DNA of 64,000 nucleotides. Source: Tunturibacter psychrotolerans. GTDB taxonomy: Bacteria; Acidobacteriota; Terriglobia; Terriglobales; Acidobacteriaceae. Location of the stretch: positions 2,604,001-2,668,000 of the forward strand of contig NZ_CP132942.1 of assembly GCF_040359615.1 (NCBI RefSeq), written 5' to 3'. Below the pieces are notes generated by a model. That model worked only from the letters and a program-made list of their open reading frames with translations. It made no database searches and was not told the DNA's origin. Below, one piece after another: positions 52,724 through 62,022 of the stretch; positions within the stretch are counted from its first letter, which is position 1; each line of letters begins with the position of its first letter. The position numbers and the translations under genes were made by a program.

Positions 52724-54562
52724 ATGACGAAGCAACTACGAGCGACCATGGCGGCGATATTGGTTATCAGTTCAATATCTCTCCAGGCGCAAACGAGCAC
52801 GGCAACACAGAAGACCGGTACGGCGACCGCTCACAAAAAGGCGCCGAAAGAGAGCCCGGTGGAGCGCCAAATCCGCGAACTGCGCGAGCAGATGCAGAAC
52901 CAGCAGGCCCAGATCGACGCTCTCAAACAGCAGAACGCCGATAAGGACGCGAAGCTTGCTGCCGCTCAGCAGGCGGCTCAGACTGCTGAAGCTGCTGCTG
53001 CCAGTGCATCGGCTAAGGCGGATAGCCTCAGCTCGTCCGTCTCGACCAACGCTGATGCCGTCTCCAGTCTGAACAGCACTGTGACCGACCTCAAGACCAC
53101 CAACGTCGGCCTCGCCCAGACCATCAGCGATACAAAGAAGCAGCTTACCGACGAACTCGAGTCGCCTCTCGCCATCCACTACAAAGGCGTCACCCTCACA
53201 CCAGTTGGCTTCTTCGCGGGTGAATCTGTTTACCGGCAGCGCGCGATGAACGCCGACGTCAATACGCCGTTCAACGCGACCCCTTACGACGGCGCAGGCC
53301 AGGCCCACACCAGCGAGTTCAACCTCTCTGGTCGCCAGAGCAGAATCGGCGCACTCTTCCAGGCCAACCCCGGACCGTACCACTTCGCAGGCTACGTCGA
53401 AGCTGACTTCCTCGGCGCCGGCGCCAGCAGCAACGAAAATCAAAGCAACAGCTACGTTCTTCGCCAGCGTCAGATCTTCGGTCAGTTCGGAACCAACAGC
53501 GGGTTCACTGTAACCGGCGGTCAGATGTGGTCACTCGTCACCGAGACCAAGAAGAGCACAGACAACCGCACCGAGAACCTGCCCGCTGTCATCGACGCTC
53601 AGTACAACGTCGGTTTTAGCTGGGAGCGTCAGCCCGGTGTAAGGTTCCAGCAGAAGATCGGTGGATTCACCGCTGCGGCCTCACTCGAGGAAGCCGAAAT
53701 CATCTACTCGGCAACCAATGCGAACGCCAACTTCTTCATCGGCAACGCAGGTGCGGGCGGTGGTCTCTATAACCTCACTGCCAACTACTCCAACAACATC
53801 GCCCCAGACGTGATCGTAAAGACTACCTACGATATGGGAGCTGCCCACTTCGAGGCCGGCGGCCTGGTTCGCTTTTTCCGCGACCGGTACTATCCCAACC
53901 AGACCCTCACTGTTCCATCCGCTGTGGGTGGCACCAACAACACCAAGGTCGGCGGCGGCTTCTTCGCCAACGCCCGGACGCCTATCACTCACTATGCTGA
54001 CTTTGGCCTCCACTTCCTTGGCGGCACTGGCGTAGGCCGTTATGGCACCTCGACCTTGCCCGACACTACCGTGCATCCCGATGGAACGCTCGCGCCCATC
54101 AAGAACTACCAGTTCCTGGGCTCGCTCGAACTTCACCCGCAGAAGAAGCTCGATCTCGATATGTACTACGGTACGGAATACGCGCAGCGCACCACCTACC
54201 TCAGCACCGTTGGTGCAGATGCCGGCAAAATCGTCGGTTATGCTCCAATCACCAGTGCCAACACTGGTTGCGGTATCGAGACTCTGCCTACGACCCCAAC
54301 CTCCGGTCTTGGCAGCATCGGTGTTGCCGGAAACCCGCCTTACAGCCCCGGTACTCCTGCGAATTGCTTGGGTGCAACCCGGGCAGTCTCCGAGCTCACC
54401 GGCGAGTTCGTCTATCGCTTCTACAACAACCCCAAATTCGGCCGTCTGCAGTATGCCATGCAGTACAGCTACCTGCAGCGGGTCGGCTGGGCCGGTGTTG
54501 GTGGCGCGCCGAAGGCCAACAACAACATGGTCTTCACCAGCCTCCGTTACTACCTCCCGTAG
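52724..54562 (+). CDS. Outer-membrane porin-like protein with an N-terminal coiled coil
   Basis: A 612-residue exported protein. The signal peptide (~1-22) is followed by a Lys/Ala-rich stretch and a coiled coil at about 47-145 (VERQIRELREQMQNQQAQIDALKQQ), then an Ala/Ser-rich connector. The remaining ~450 residues are rich in alternating aromatic/polar strands, as in a beta-barrel (GRQSRIGALFQANPGPYHFAGYVEADFLG, VYRFYNN, final FTSLRYYLP). It resembles DcaP-like porins, in which the coiled coil forms periplasmic trimer stems. ATG 52724 follows GCGAGG. It ends with a strong terminator and is a stand-alone gene divergent from the GH20 operon. Confidence 0.85.
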   Translation: MTKQLRATMAAILVISSISLQAQTSTATQKTGTATAHKKAPKESPVERQIRELREQMQNQQAQIDALKQQNADKDAKLAAAQQAAQTAEAAAASASAKADSLSSSVSTNADAVSSLNSTVTDLKTTNVGLAQTISDTKKQLTDELESPLAIHYKGVTLTPVGFFAGESVYRQRAMNADVNTPFNATPYDGAGQAHTSEFNLSGRQSRIGALFQANPGPYHFAGYVEADFLGAGASSNENQSNSYVLRQRQIFGQFGTNSGFTVTGGQMWSLVTETKKSTDNRTENLPAVIDAQYNVGFSWERQPGVRFQQKIGGFTAAASLEEAEIIYSATNANANFFIGNAGAGGGLYNLTANYSNNIAPDVIVKTTYDMGAAHFEAGGLVRFFRDRYYPNQTLTVPSAVGGTNNTKVGGGFFANARTPITHYADFGLHFLGGTGVGRYGTSTLPDTTVHPDGTLAPIKNYQFLGSLELHPQKKLDLDMYYGTEYAQRTTYLSTVGADAGKIVGYAPITSANTGCGIETLPTTPTSGLGSIGVAGNPPYSPGTPANCLGATRAVSELTGEFVYRFYNNPKFGRLQYAMQYSYLQRVGWAGVGGAPKANNNMVFTSLRYYLP

Positions 54563-54580
54563 TAGCTTTCGCACCACATA

Positions 54581-54609
54581 AAAAAGGCACCCTTCGGGGT
54601 GCTTTTTTT
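54581..54609 (+). terminator. Intrinsic terminator of the porin-like gene
   Basis: Stem GCACCC/GGGTGC closed by a UUCG tetraloop with an A-run before and a run of seven T residues after, 19 bp past the porin stop. Confidence 0.92.
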
Positions 54610-54706
54610 ATTCTCCATACTGAGACGCCGAACCAAATTGAAACACCGACGATCCAGCAATAGTCCACTGAATCCGCACTCCTGAACTTCTTCTAAAATA
54701 ATCGAC

Positions 54707-56881
54707 TCACTTGGTCGCTAACGTCGGCTGAAATCCGGACACACCGAATTGCCAAAATAGAAAAGCCATTTCATCCGCCCGCTCTTCGTCCCGTTGCGTC
54801 TTGGTCGAACCCATTCCGTGTCCCGCGTCATAGTCGACGCGCAGTAAAATTGGCTTCCCGCTACTAGTAGAAGCCTGCAAGCGCGCCGTCATCTTTGCTG
54901 CCTGCCACGGCGCAACGCGTGGGTCGTTGGCTCCAGTAGTCAGCAGTATCGCTGGATACGCCGTGTCTGGTTTTACATGTTGATATGCATCCATCGCATA
55001 CAGCGCCTTAAAGCCATCTGGCTCCTTGACCGTTCCAAACTCCGGAATATTTGCTGGCCCACTGGCCATCAGTTCGGAGCGAAGCGAATCGGAGTCCCCG
55101 ACTCGAATCAAAGCCGCGCCAAATAAATCTGGACGCTGCGTAATGGCGCCTCCAATTGTGATTCCGCCGGCGCTGGTGCCTTCGCCGGCCAGGTGCGCCG
55201 GAGAGCTATATTTGTGCTCGATCAGGTATTCAGCCGCCGCCACCATGTCATCAATCGTGTGCTGCTTGGTCAACTTCTGCCCCGCCAGATGCCAATCCTC
55301 GCCATATTCGCCGCCGCCGCGGACGTGAGCCACCGCGGATATGCCTCCGCGTTCAAAAAATGCCAGCAGTATAGGACTGAACTGCGGATCGAGTGTGATC
55401 CCATAGGCCCCATAGCCGTCCAGCCAGGTCGGATGCGATCCATCAAGCACTAGTCCACGCTTGTGAATAATCGACAGCGGCACCATCGTTCCGTCCGCGC
55501 TCTTTACCTTCACCTCTTCTGACTCGACCTGCGAGTAGTCGACCGGCGACTGAGCCACGAGCCCCGTGTCTGTCAGCTTCTGTGACCGCGAATCCAGCGC
55601 ATACCACAGTGGCGACTTCGTCCACGACGTCAGTTCCAGCCAGGCCCCGGCTTCCGTTGGATTCGTGACCAGCGTCTGAATCGCTCCATCAAACGGCAGC
55701 TTCACCGGCTCAATAGCCCCGTCGCGATAAGACAACCGCCGCAGTCGTCCGATCCCTCCGTCCAGGTCCTGCACATAAAGCGCATCGCTCGCAGCTGCAA
55801 TACCGACAACAACCACATTGCTCGGCGCAACAATCACCGTCGCATGATCGAGGTCTGGCTTGTCGAGAGCGGTTCGTAAAACCTTAAAGCGAGACGCCTG
55901 ATTATGAGACACCAGGAAGAGACTGTCCTCACGCACGTCAAACCCTGTAATCGCATCCGATTGATCGGCAACCTTCTTCCAGATCATCTTTGCATTCGCG
56001 TCCGCCTGGAATGGAGCAACATACAAATCCTTCTCGTGCTTCACCCCGTGAAATATCACTCCGACAAGATACTTGGGGGCGCCTGGAGAAAATGCGACGA
56101 GAGGGAAGTCGTCCTCAGTCACCTTTACGTCAGCAGACACCTGGTATCCGAAGACGGCATCTTCTTTGTCCGGGTTGGCGCCCAGAACATGATGATAGGT
56201 ACGTAGTTTCTGGTACTTCGCTGTCGGTGCTGAATCCGCCGTCAATTTCTGGGTTCGAGTATAGAAAAATGAATGATCAGGCAGCCAATTGGGCTGCCCA
56301 AATTGAGCGCGATCGATCGTGTCAGGAAGCACTTTCCCGCTGGCACTTTCGATCACATGCAGTATGCTCTCTTCCGATCCGCCAACCGAGATGCCATAGG
56401 CCACATACTTCCCGTCAAGCGACGGCTGAAAGTAGTCAATCGAAAAATGCTTTCCATCTGCCTGGGTCAACTTTTCAGGATCTACGAGCAGACGCTCCGG
56501 TGCATTCAATTTATCCCGCACATAAAGCTTCCGGTTATCAGATCCGGGCTGGGTCTTGAAGTAAAAATATCGTCCACCCCACACCTGCAGCGCCGAGACA
56601 ACATCGCCCGCGTTGTCCAGCGCCTTGATACGATCCAGCAACGGGCCTCGCCCCGGTATGCTTGCCAGCACACTGCGCGTGTAATCGTTCTGAGCTTTCA
56701 TCCAGGCCACGACGTCGGGAGCAGTCGTATCCTCAAGCCATCGGTAGGGATCGGCCACTTTCGTGCCGAAGTAGTCGTCTGTCACGGCTCGCACTGGCGT
56801 GTTAGGCAGTTTGGATTGGGCAATGGCCAAATGGGTGCTGACCATGGAGAAAACCAGCAGAAACCTTATGAGACCGCGCAT
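54707..56881 (-). CDS. Secreted prolyl oligopeptidase-family peptidase
   Basis: A 724-residue serine peptidase (S9A) cutting short peptides after proline or related residues. The signal peptide is about 1-21 (ends LAIAQ). The N-terminal seven-bladed propeller spans ~75-445, starting after YRWLEDTTAPDVVAWMKAQN. The alpha/beta-hydrolase domain carries Ser570 in GEGTSAGG, Asp653 in TGANDPRV and His688 in DAGHGMG. The active serine lies in GTSAGG instead of the common GGSNGG, still with the required spacing. Export suggests peptide scavenging. It is divergent from uxaC. Confidence 0.92.
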   Translation of the reverse strand: MRGLIRFLLVFSMVSTHLAIAQSKLPNTPVRAVTDDYFGTKVADPYRWLEDTTAPDVVAWMKAQNDYTRSVLASIPGRGPLLDRIKALDNAGDVVSALQVWGGRYFYFKTQPGSDNRKLYVRDKLNAPERLLVDPEKLTQADGKHFSIDYFQPSLDGKYVAYGISVGGSEESILHVIESASGKVLPDTIDRAQFGQPNWLPDHSFFYTRTQKLTADSAPTAKYQKLRTYHHVLGANPDKEDAVFGYQVSADVKVTEDDFPLVAFSPGAPKYLVGVIFHGVKHEKDLYVAPFQADANAKMIWKKVADQSDAITGFDVREDSLFLVSHNQASRFKVLRTALDKPDLDHATVIVAPSNVVVVGIAAASDALYVQDLDGGIGRLRRLSYRDGAIEPVKLPFDGAIQTLVTNPTEAGAWLELTSWTKSPLWYALDSRSQKLTDTGLVAQSPVDYSQVESEEVKVKSADGTMVPLSIIHKRGLVLDGSHPTWLDGYGAYGITLDPQFSPILLAFFERGGISAVAHVRGGGEYGEDWHLAGQKLTKQHTIDDMVAAAEYLIEHKYSSPAHLAGEGTSAGGITIGGAITQRPDLFGAALIRVGDSDSLRSELMASGPANIPEFGTVKEPDGFKALYAMDAYQHVKPDTAYPAILLTTGANDPRVAPWQAAKMTARLQASTSSGKPILLRVDYDAGHGMGSTKTQRDEERADEMAFLFWQFGVSGFQPTLATK

Positions 56882-57140
56882 GACAGTTCCTATCCTTTTG
56901 AGGATTTAAGTCGAATCTGATGCTGGACCGGTTACTGTTAGGCAGTGTACTTCCATTTCACACGCTTGCGCTTCGTGAAATCGCTCTTTCCTCCACGCAC
57001 CTGTTGAACCAGCATCCCACCCCGCTAAGGCAGAGGAATCGACCCCTGACAACCTTTTGTTCGAGGTACGGTCAAATCTTTGGTACGCTTCTGGTGCGAC
57101 GTTTTTTGACGCATGCACGTTGCTCAAGAGGTGATGAAGG

Positions 57141-58544
57141 ATGATTCTCGATCCAAAACGGCTCTTTCCTGCGGAGAGCAAAGCACGGTCAATCGCCGCA
57201 AAACTCTACGAAACAGTCCGGAATCTGCCGATCATCTCGCCACACGGGCACACCGACCCGCGCTGGTTTGCCGAAAACGAGCCCTTTGCCAATCCTACCG
57301 CCCTCCTCATTCAGCCTGATCACTACATCTTTCGAATGCTCTACTCCCAGGGAATCTCTCTGGAGTCGCTTGGCATCTCTCCGCTCCACGGCACAGCCGC
57401 TTCAGTCGACCCGAAAGAAGTCTGGCGCATCTTTGCAAAAAACTACTATCTCTTCCGCGGCACCCCCACACGTCTATGGCTCGACTACTCCTTAGAAAAT
57501 CAGTTCGGCCTGACCAAACGTCTCAGCTCTGAGAATGCGGACGAATACTACGAAGTCATCGCGAAAAAACTACAGACCGCCGAGTTCCGGCCCCGTTCGC
57601 TCTACGAGCAGTTCAACATCGAGGTCCTCTCCACCACCGACTCCCCCCTCGACACCCTCGAATACCACAAAGCCACTCGCGAGTCGGGTTGGCGAGGTCG
57701 CATTTTGCCGACCTTCCGGCCAGACTCGCTGGTCGACGCCGACTACATCGGTTTCCTCGACAACATCCAGAAGCTAGGCCAGATTACCGGCGAAGACATC
57801 GGCACCTGGAAGGGCTACCTCAATGCTCTGCGCAACCGCCGTGCCTTCTTCAAGTCCATGGGAGCGACTGCAACCGATCAGGGCCACCCAACGGCCCTGA
57901 CCGCCGATCTCGACCCAAACGCTGCAGCCTCTCTCTACACTCGAATTCTCTCGGGTCGCTCCGTACCAGAAGAGCAGGAGCTCTTCCGCGCTCAAATGCT
58001 TACCGAGATGGCCGGCATGAGCGTAGAAGACGGCCTCACGATGCAGCTTCACCCCGGTTCTGTCCGCAACCACAACCGGCAGTTGTACGAGAGGTTCGGA
58101 CGCGACAAGGGAGCCGACATACCCTCGCCAACCGAGTATGTCCGCGCCCTTCAGCCTCTGCTGAATCGTTACGGAAACGACCAGCGGTTGACCTTCATCC
58201 TCTTCACCCTCGACGAGACCACCTTCTCCCGCGAACTGGCTCCTCTCGCCGGCCACTATCCCGCGCTCAAACTTGGTCCTCCCTGGTGGTTCCACGACTC
58301 CCCAGAGGGCATGATGCGCTTCCGCGAGCAGGCCACCGAGACGGCCGGCTTCTACAACACGGTGGGCTTCAACGACGACACCCGCGCTCTCCTCTCCATC
58401 CCATCCCGCCACGACGTAGCACGCCGCATCGACTGCGCCTTCCTCGCCCGCCTGGTCTCAGAACATCGCCTCGATGAAGAGGAAGCCTTCGAAGTAATCC
58501 AGGACCTCACCGTCAACCTCGTCAGGAAGGCCTACAAGCTGTGA
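57141..58544 (+). CDS. uxaC: Glucuronate (uronate) isomerase
   Basis: Isomerises D-glucuronate to D-fructuronate and D-galacturonate to D-tagaturonate, the entry step of hexuronate use. The 467-residue length is typical of this amidohydrolase-like enzyme. The metal-site motif is LPIISPHGHTDPRWFAEN. EVLSTTDSPLDTLEYH, GLTMQLHPGSVRNHN and the late FNDDTRALLSIPSRHDVARR are also characteristic. The ATG follows GAGGTGATGAAGG, a very strong ribosome binding site. It heads a plus-strand series with a LarA-like gene, gntK and an SDR gene. The usual partners uxuA, uxuB, uxaA and uxaB are not seen. Confidence 0.95.
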   Translation: MILDPKRLFPAESKARSIAAKLYETVRNLPIISPHGHTDPRWFAENEPFANPTALLIQPDHYIFRMLYSQGISLESLGISPLHGTAASVDPKEVWRIFAKNYYLFRGTPTRLWLDYSLENQFGLTKRLSSENADEYYEVIAKKLQTAEFRPRSLYEQFNIEVLSTTDSPLDTLEYHKATRESGWRGRILPTFRPDSLVDADYIGFLDNIQKLGQITGEDIGTWKGYLNALRNRRAFFKSMGATATDQGHPTALTADLDPNAAASLYTRILSGRSVPEEQELFRAQMLTEMAGMSVEDGLTMQLHPGSVRNHNRQLYERFGRDKGADIPSPTEYVRALQPLLNRYGNDQRLTFILFTLDETTFSRELAPLAGHYPALKLGPPWWFHDSPEGMMRFREQATETAGFYNTVGFNDDTRALLSIPSRHDVARRIDCAFLARLVSEHRLDEEEAFEVIQDLTVNLVRKAYKL

Positions 58545-58897
58545 TGCGTCCATGAATTATCAGACAAAGAGGGAGGATTACGACCTATCGGCGCACTGAG
58601 CAACCGTGGCCAACGTTCAAAAAAAATAATTGAAAATCGTGGCGTATTTTTCTCGATCCAAGTCAACGCGGTTCCTGATCCACGTTAGCCACACATTTCA
58701 CCACGTTCTCACCACCAAAACACCATCGCAAACTCACCCATTTTCGGCCGCCCCCCCCTCAAAAACACAGCAAAATGGATGAAGAGCGGTACCACACACC
58801 ACCAGATTTTTTTTGCGCAAGCCACAATTTTTTCCAACTGGCCATCGCCTCCACTCAACGCACCCCACCACGAGTACCGGGAGTAAGATCAAAACCC
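58545..58897. other. 353-bp intergenic region between uxaC and the LarA-like gene
   Basis: No gene is supported here; an in-frame upward extension of the LarA-like frame (41 codons) lacks conserved features. The region contains low-complexity CACCA-rich stretches and a C-run (around 58751-58758). A promoter for the LarA-like gene could lie here, so uxaC and the following genes may not share one transcript. Confidence 0.5.
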
Positions 58898-60172
58898 ATG
58901 AGCCTCTTTTTCGCTGCCGGAAGTCCAACAACAGAGATGTCGCCCACAGAAGTGCGATCAAACCTGTTCCAGGCTCTGGACAAACTAGGTCAGCGCAATA
59001 AGGTCGTTGCGGTTCCTCCTGATTTCACGCGAATGCACTCTCAAAGCGGCGTCCTTACCGAACTAGTCTGGCAATACTACGGAGACAAACTCGTCGACAT
59101 CCTCCCCGCACTGGGGACTCACAAGCCCATGACCGATCAGGAAATTGCGACGATGTACGGCGCAACTCCGCGAACTCTCTTCCGCAACCATGACTGGCGA
59201 AAGGACGTCGTTACGCTGGGAGAAGTTCCAGGCGAATTCATGTACGAAGTGAGCGAAGGAAAGCTCGACTACACCTGGCCAGCCCAAGTGAACAAATTGC
59301 TACGAGACGGTGGCCACGATCTCATCCTCTCTATAGGCCAGGTCGTTCCCCATGAAGTCGTCGGCATGGCCAACTACAATAAAAACATCTTCATAGGCAC
59401 AGGCGGTGCTATCGGAATTCATCGCAGCCACTTCCTCGGCGCGGTGTACGGTATGGAACGCATGATGGGCCGTGCCGATACACCTGTTCGTCGTGTACTC
59501 AACTACGCTAGCGAACACTTTGCTGGCGGGATGCCGATCGTCTATGTGCAGACGGTCGTAGGCAAGAACGTCGATGGAAAGCTCGTCATTCGCGGTCTAT
59601 ACATCGGTGACGATTCAGAATGTTTCGAACTCGCCGCAGATCTCAGCCTCAAGGTCAACTTCAAGATGATGGATCGGGAGATCAAGAAGGCGGTTGTTTT
59701 TCTCGATCCCCTTGAGTTCAAAAGCACGTGGCTGGGGAACAAGAGCATCTATCGCACTCGCATGGCCCTCGCAGATCACGCCGAACTAATCGTCCTGGCT
59801 CCGGGGGTCCACGAATTCGGGGAAGATTCCACCATTGATGCGCTGATTAGGAAGTACGGCTATTGTGGAACCCCCCGGACCCTTGAAGCTGCCAAAGAGG
59901 ATCCTCAGCTGGCTGGGAACCTGAGCGCGGCGGCCCACCTCATCCATGGTTCCAGCGAAGGCCGTTTCACGATCCGATATTGCCCGGGACATTTGACCCG
60001 CGAGGAGATCGAGGGCGTTCACTTCGAGTATGGAGACCTGACGGAGATGACGTCAAAGTACAACCCCGCAACGCTCGCAGACGGTTGGAACACAGTAGAT
60101 GGGGAAGAGATCTTCTATATCTCTAATCCTGGTCTTGGGCTCTGGGCTTATCAGGGTCGCTTCCAGAGCTAG
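58898..60172 (+). CDS. LarA-family nickel-pincer (NPN) racemase/epimerase, probable sugar-acid epimerase
   Basis: A 424-residue member of the lactate racemase superfamily (DUF2088). LarA carries a nickel-pincer nucleotide on a lysine and inverts alpha-hydroxy acids by hydride transfer. Key residues are in place: DFTRMH (Arg45), ALGTHKPMTDQE (His75), VVPHEVVGM (His152), NK (Lys162) and IHRSH (His178). The His152-Lys162-His178 spacing (10 and 16) equals that of LarA His174-Lys184-His200. C2 inversion of an aldonate, such as mannonate to gluconate, is suggested by the neighbours uxaC and gntK; lactate is less likely. ATG 58898 is preferred. larB lies 2.2 kb downstream on the other strand. Confidence 0.9.
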   Translation: MSLFFAAGSPTTEMSPTEVRSNLFQALDKLGQRNKVVAVPPDFTRMHSQSGVLTELVWQYYGDKLVDILPALGTHKPMTDQEIATMYGATPRTLFRNHDWRKDVVTLGEVPGEFMYEVSEGKLDYTWPAQVNKLLRDGGHDLILSIGQVVPHEVVGMANYNKNIFIGTGGAIGIHRSHFLGAVYGMERMMGRADTPVRRVLNYASEHFAGGMPIVYVQTVVGKNVDGKLVIRGLYIGDDSECFELAADLSLKVNFKMMDREIKKAVVFLDPLEFKSTWLGNKSIYRTRMALADHAELIVLAPGVHEFGEDSTIDALIRKYGYCGTPRTLEAAKEDPQLAGNLSAAAHLIHGSSEGRFTIRYCPGHLTREEIEGVHFEYGDLTEMTSKYNPATLADGWNTVDGEEIFYISNPGLGLWAYQGRFQS

Positions 60173-60220
60173 ATTCTGCATGGTTGCCGTTAATGATGAT
60201 GATCGAGAGGATGCTGTTGG

Positions 60221-60721
60221 ATGATTGTTGTGTTGATGGGTGTAAGCGGATCTGGCAAGACTACTATCGGGACGCTGCTGGCTAAGCGTGCGGGCGCCGT
60301 GTTTGCCGATGGAGACGATTATCATCCTGTGGCGAACAAGCAGAAGATGGCAGCAGGCCATCCGCTCAACGATGAGGATCGTCAGCCGTGGCTCGAGGTG
60401 CTGAATCAGCTCTTGCGAGAGTGGTTTGCAGAAGGGAAGAGCGGTGTTCTGGCCTGCTCTGCATTGAAGGCGAGTTATCGGGTTACGCTGCAAGCGGGTA
60501 TGCCGAACGGTGCGGTAAGCTTTGTTGTGCTTGAGGCGTCAAAGGAGATGCTTGCGGCTCGTCTGGCAGAGCGAAAACATGAGTTCATGAGTGCGAAGCT
60601 CTTGGAGAGTCAGCTTGCGACCCTCGAGATACCGAGCGATGCTGTTCGGGTTGTGAATGATCGGTCCCCAGATGAGGTCGTCAGTCAGATTCTTACGCAG
60701 GTCTTGTCGGGAAAGAACTGA
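60221..60721 (+). CDS. gntK: Gluconokinase
   Basis: Phosphorylates D-gluconate to 6-phosphogluconate. The 166-residue length is typical of the GntK/IdnK P-loop type. Walker A is GVSGSGKT (7-14), then FADGDDYHPVANKQKMAAGHPLNDEDRQPWL, the gluconate-binding block, ACSALKASYR and FMSAKLLESQLATLE. It starts 48 bp after the LarA-like gene and 41 bp before the SDR gene, so these three are probably one transcript. Its presence directly after a putative C2 epimerase indicates that gluconate is a product of the local pathway. Confidence 0.95.
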   Translation: MIVVLMGVSGSGKTTIGTLLAKRAGAVFADGDDYHPVANKQKMAAGHPLNDEDRQPWLEVLNQLLREWFAEGKSGVLACSALKASYRVTLQAGMPNGAVSFVVLEASKEMLAARLAERKHEFMSAKLLESQLATLEIPSDAVRVVNDRSPDEVVSQILTQVLSGKN

Positions 60722-60762
60722 GTTTTTTGAGAATAATTTGAGGTAAGAAGAGGCAATTTTCT

Positions 60763-61539
60763 ATGGGGCATCCGTTGTTTGATTTGAGTGGCAAGTCGGT
60801 GGTGGTGGTGGGGGGGACGTCGGGTATCGGGTTGGCGATGGCGGTCGGTCTGGCGGAGGCAGGCGCGGATGTGGTGGCGACCTCGCGGCGGATGGAGCAG
60901 GTGGATGAGGCGGCGAAGGCGATTGAGGCGACGGGGCGGCGGTCGCTGCGGCTGACCTCGGATGTGGCAGATCGGCAGAGTCTGCAGGCTCTGCTGGATG
61001 GGACAGTGAAGGCGTTCGGCAAGGTGGATATCCTGGTCAACTGCGCGGGCAGGATCAAGAGGGAGCCGACGCTGACGGTCTCGGAGGAGACCTGGGACGG
61101 CATCATGGATACGAATGTGACGGGGACGCTTCGGGCATGTCAGATCTTCGGCAGGCACATGCTGGAGCGCGGCTATGGGCGCATCGTCAACATCGCTTCG
61201 CTGAATACCTTCGTTAGCCTGAGAGAGGTGACGGCATACGCGGCGAGCAAGGCTGCGGTTGGGGCGTTGACCAAGTCTCTGGCGGTGGAGTGGAGCGCGC
61301 AGGGTGTGACCGTGAACGCGATCGCTCCAGGCGTCTTTCGGACCGCGTTGAATCAAAAGCTGCTGGACGAGAGCGAACGGGGTAAAGAGTTGTTAATGCG
61401 CACCCCCATGGGGCGCTTCGGAAAGACTGTTGAATTGGTGGGTGCGGCGATCTTTCTTGCGAGTGATGCCTCGGCGTTTATCACAGGAGAAATTCTTGTC
61501 GTCGATGGCGGTTTTCTTGCCAGCGGAGTGAACCAGTAG
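60763..61539 (+). CDS. SDR oxidoreductase (gluconate 5-dehydrogenase/KduD-like)
   Basis: A 258-residue classical short-chain dehydrogenase. The cofactor motif is VVGGTSGIGLA, the structural NCAGR follows at 93-97, and the catalytic residues are Ser146, Tyr159 and Lys163 (YAASK). The C-terminal FITGEILVVDGGFLASGVNQ is typical. Similarity in overall pattern is to gluconate 5-dehydrogenase and 2-deoxy-gluconate/KduD enzymes acting on sugar acids. In this setting it could be a fructuronate/mannonate oxidoreductase that replaces UxuB, but the substrate is inferred from neighbours only. It is the last gene before a repeat and terminator. Confidence 0.9.
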   Translation: MGHPLFDLSGKSVVVVGGTSGIGLAMAVGLAEAGADVVATSRRMEQVDEAAKAIEATGRRSLRLTSDVADRQSLQALLDGTVKAFGKVDILVNCAGRIKREPTLTVSEETWDGIMDTNVTGTLRACQIFGRHMLERGYGRIVNIASLNTFVSLREVTAYAASKAAVGALTKSLAVEWSAQGVTVNAIAPGVFRTALNQKLLDESERGKELLMRTPMGRFGKTVELVGAAIFLASDASAFITGEILVVDGGFLASGVNQ

Positions 61540-61599
61540 GGCCTGTCTGCCACTGATGGATTGATTGAGCCGCTTCTCTTCGTTCGGTGGTGCCCTCCC

Positions 61600-61720
61600 C
61601 CTCCCCCTTGGGGGTTATTTTGCGCGTAAGCTGCGTATTTTCTGTGGCTTACAGGGAGGTGCTGCTCGTAACCTATTCATTCTAAATGGCTTACGGCTAA
61701 AATACTTTAAATGTGTGACT
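61600..61720 (+). repeat. Dispersed ~120-bp repeat, copy 2
   Basis: Plus-strand copy of the element found inverted at 37600-37735. It starts in a C/G-rich block, continues GGGGTTATTTTGCGCG and ends with the 34-nt core at 61674-61707, which has one mismatch to copy 1. It lies between the SDR gene and its terminator. Open frames across both copies share the peptide ILNGLRLKY only because the DNA is repeated. Confidence 0.75.
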
Positions 61721-61741
61721 TGCGGTGCAATTCTCTGGTTA

Positions 61742-61786
61742 AAGCAATGAAAGCCGCGGGTGTCCGCGGCTTCATTGCTTGCTCGT
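61742..61786 (+). terminator. Intrinsic terminator of the uronate/gluconate gene series
   Basis: A long stem (AAGCAATGA-AAGCCGCGG with CCGCGGCTT-CATTGCTT, one bulged base, 4-nt loop) spans 61742-61780 and is followed by GCTCGTTTTC. The remaining space to 62022 shows no gene. Confidence 0.8.
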
Positions 61787-62022
61787 TTTCTTCGGTATTT
61801 CCAGTATAGCTGTTTGGCTATAACTCATGCGCAAGGGATATCTTATTGTTTCAAATGGGGTTGATGGCGATGAGGGGTTGACAGGTTTCTGGCATGTCGA
61901 CAAAGACAATAAAGCACAACGGGAAAGGCGAAGGTGTGAAGAGCAAAGTGGAGACGCAGGATCAATCTTCCACAGCATGGCTCAGGATGGGTGAGAACGG
62001 ATAGAGGACAAACGACGGATGC

